Of a stretch of 5,570 nt of DNA, positions 4,814 to 5,570 are shown piece after piece. The notes under the pieces are model-generated. The model did not search any database. It worked only from the letters and a program-made list of their open reading frames with translations, and was not told the DNA's origin. Origin of the DNA: Pseudomonadota bacterium (GTDB taxonomy: Bacteria > Pseudomonadota > Gammaproteobacteria > Burkholderiales > Thiobacillaceae); assembly GCA_021802595.1 (NCBI GenBank), contig JAJZRT010000286.1, positions 1 through 5,570 of the forward strand. Reading direction: 5' to 3'. Position 1 is the first letter of the stretch. Every line of letters begins with the position of its first letter. The position numbers and the translations under genes are program-made.

Positions 4814-5220
4814 AGTCGCACTCGGTGCGACCCATGTACGTTGAGTTCATCCCGAAAACACTTGAATACGGAGTTCTTTATATCTCCAAGAAGTTTAGGA
4901 CGGCAAGTCATCTGTGCTGCTGCGGCTGCGGTACAAAGATCGTCACACCGCTGCGCGAAACCGAATACGCATTGGCGGAACACGCAGGTCTTGTCTCTCT
5001 GACTCCGTCGATCGGCAACTGGAACGATCCCTGCCAGTCACATTATTGGATTAAGGATAACCGCGTCGTCTGGGCAGGGCCGATGACTAAGGCCGAGATC
5101 CGCCAAGGCCGCGCGTACGATGACGCCCTTAAGAGCGCCTATTTCGGAAAGGTTGCATGGCCGTGGTGGCAACAAGCATGGGGCTGGCTAAAGCGTTTTC
5201 TAGATAAGTTCTTCCGCTAG
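4810..5220 (+). CDS. DUF6527 family Cys-rich protein, Ubl-operon partner
   Basis: This 136-residue protein (GTG start) belongs to DUF6527, a family that recurs beside multiubiquitin and ThiF/DUF6791 genes. The signature parts are H34-L-C-C-C-G-C-G (C36, C37, C38, C40), S-L-T-P-S-I-G-N-W, and C75-Q-S-H78-Y-W-I followed by V-V-W-A-G. The clustered Cys residues with C75/H78 look like a metal site, most likely zinc. The biochemical role is not established to my knowledge; by position it may process, transfer or remove the Ubl, as a protease-like or E2/E3-like partner. The C-terminal about 20 residues are rich in Trp and Phe alternating with Lys/Arg, an amphipathic tail that could contact membrane or partner protein. 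The protein has no signal peptide. The GTGA overlap with the E1 gene and a strong Shine-Dalgarno show translational coupling. Family assignment is from motif recognition. Confidence 0.85.
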   Translation: MKSHSVRPMYVEFIPKTLEYGVLYISKKFRTASHLCCCGCGTKIVTPLRETEYALAEHAGLVSLTPSIGNWNDPCQSHYWIKDNRVVWAGPMTKAEIRQGRAYDDALKSAYFGKVAWPWWQQAWGWLKRFLDKFFR

Positions 5221-5530
5221 ACCGCGTGACTTATCTGCGCATTCCAGCGCAAAGGCGCTGCGCACTTGTGGGTCTGGCCGTTAGCATACAGGAGGGCAGC
5301 TTTCGGTAACAGAGCTGACCAATGCCTGAAGCTCGGCGAACGTCAGCAAAGGCCGAATAGTACGCATAGACACCCCGGCAGGTATCAGATGCGAACCAGC
5401 TATTCGAATGGCCACATCAGATCCCAAAGCGGGAATGAATAGTCCCGTGCGGGCTCGACCGTGATCTGCATCCTTCCCGTCGCCCCCCAAGGGCTACACT
5501 ATTACTCAATAAGGCGCCCTGGCGGAGCCC
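5221..5530. other. Intergenic stretch with no supported gene
   Basis: About 310 nt follow the Ubl operon without a convincing gene. A minus-strand frame (5281-5490, 69 codons from a TTG) has no ribosome binding site and no recognisable motif, so I do not call it. The left part holds a dyad (separate entry), and the right part could carry the leader of a gene starting near 5531. I see no IS end, tRNA or CRISPR repeat here. Confidence 0.5.
5236..5264 (+). terminator. Hairpin after the Ubl operon, possible transcription end
   Basis: CAGCGC (5245-5250) and GCGCTG (5255-5260) form a 6-bp stem around AAAG. The outer bases TGCG (5236-5239) and CGCA (5261-5264) can extend it across a 5-nt bulge. A further AGACC/GGTCT pair (5219-5223, 5271-5275) could close the whole structure. 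It lies 16 nt past the last stop codon of the operon. There is no U-run after it, so it is at best a weak intrinsic terminator or a 3'-end stabiliser. Confidence 0.35.
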
Positions 5531-5570
5531 ATGACCCGGACCTGCCCGAAGTGCACCTGTCCACTACCTC
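5531..5570 (+). CDS. Possible start of a gene with an N-terminal CPKC motif, cut by the window edge
   Basis: An ATG at 5531 opens 13 codons that run off the window. The predicted start M-T-R-T-C-P-K-C-T-C-P resembles the first knuckle of a zinc ribbon. GGAG (5524-5527) precedes it, but only 3 nt away, shorter than ideal. Too little sequence is present to name it or be sure it is coding. Confidence 0.25.
   Translation, partial: MTRTCPKCTCPLP

Noticed and set aside
5219..5290. Possible integron attC-like recombination site after the operon
   Set aside because: There is a dyad and a GTTAGCA near 5279-5285, but this does not match the GTTRRRY core and no matching RYYYAAC partner is seen.
5281..5490. 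Minus-strand 69-codon frame after the Ubl operon
   Set aside because: It starts at a TTG without a ribosome binding site, is bounded upstream by a stop, and shows no recognisable domain. It may be chance or a remnant.

Overview
The window looks like a slice of a bacterial accessory (genomic) island. No core housekeeping gene is visible. The coding regions are moderately to highly GC-rich, with Shine-Dalgarno-led tight operons, and the codon use would suit a proteobacterium; the taxon cannot be fixed from this sequence.

Layout. (1) Positions 1 to about 503 hold the right end of an insertion sequence: the 3' end of an IS1634-type (IS4 superfamily) DDE transposase plus its non-coding tail. (2) A leftward operon fills about 3250 down to 501. 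In transcription order it has a ribbon-helix-helix (CopG/Arc-type) DNA-binding protein, a possible 41-residue CxxC micro-protein, a GNAT-like protein, an ImmA/IrrE (M78) metallopeptidase that lacks the usual N-terminal helix-turn-helix, and a beta-family protein (T4 beta-protein family, PF14350) whose C-terminus appears to have been cut off by the IS. (3) A very AT-rich divergent control region (about 3199-3357; 79 of 100 bases are A/T between 3211 and 3310) carries a good leftward sigma-70-like promoter, two AT palindromes and a GC-rich hairpin. (4) A compact rightward operon (3358-5220) encodes a prokaryotic ubiquitin-like protein of the multiubiquitin (Multi_ubiq) family, an E1-like ThiF adenylyltransferase with an N-terminal DUF6791 domain, and a Cys-rich DUF6527 protein. 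The genes overlap by 26 and 4 nt. (5) Positions 5221-5570 are mostly non-coding, with a dyad after the operon and possibly the first 13 codons of another rightward gene at the window edge.

How the genes may work together. The rightward operon is the most notable content: a minimal bacterial ubiquitin-like conjugation or activation module. The E1-like enzyme would adenylate the C-terminus of the single-domain Ubl, and the Cys-rich DUF6527 protein would take the place normally held by an E2, protease or other accessory. No separate E2, JAB peptidase or E3 is visible. Related bacterial Ubl operons are associated with phage defence; defence here is an inference from family and context. The leftward operon (regulator, acetyltransferase-like fold, M78 protease, beta protein) also looks like a defence or toxin-antitoxin type module. 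The two modules face away from each other across one control region, so the RHH protein may regulate both. The IS appears to have damaged the leftward module at its last gene.
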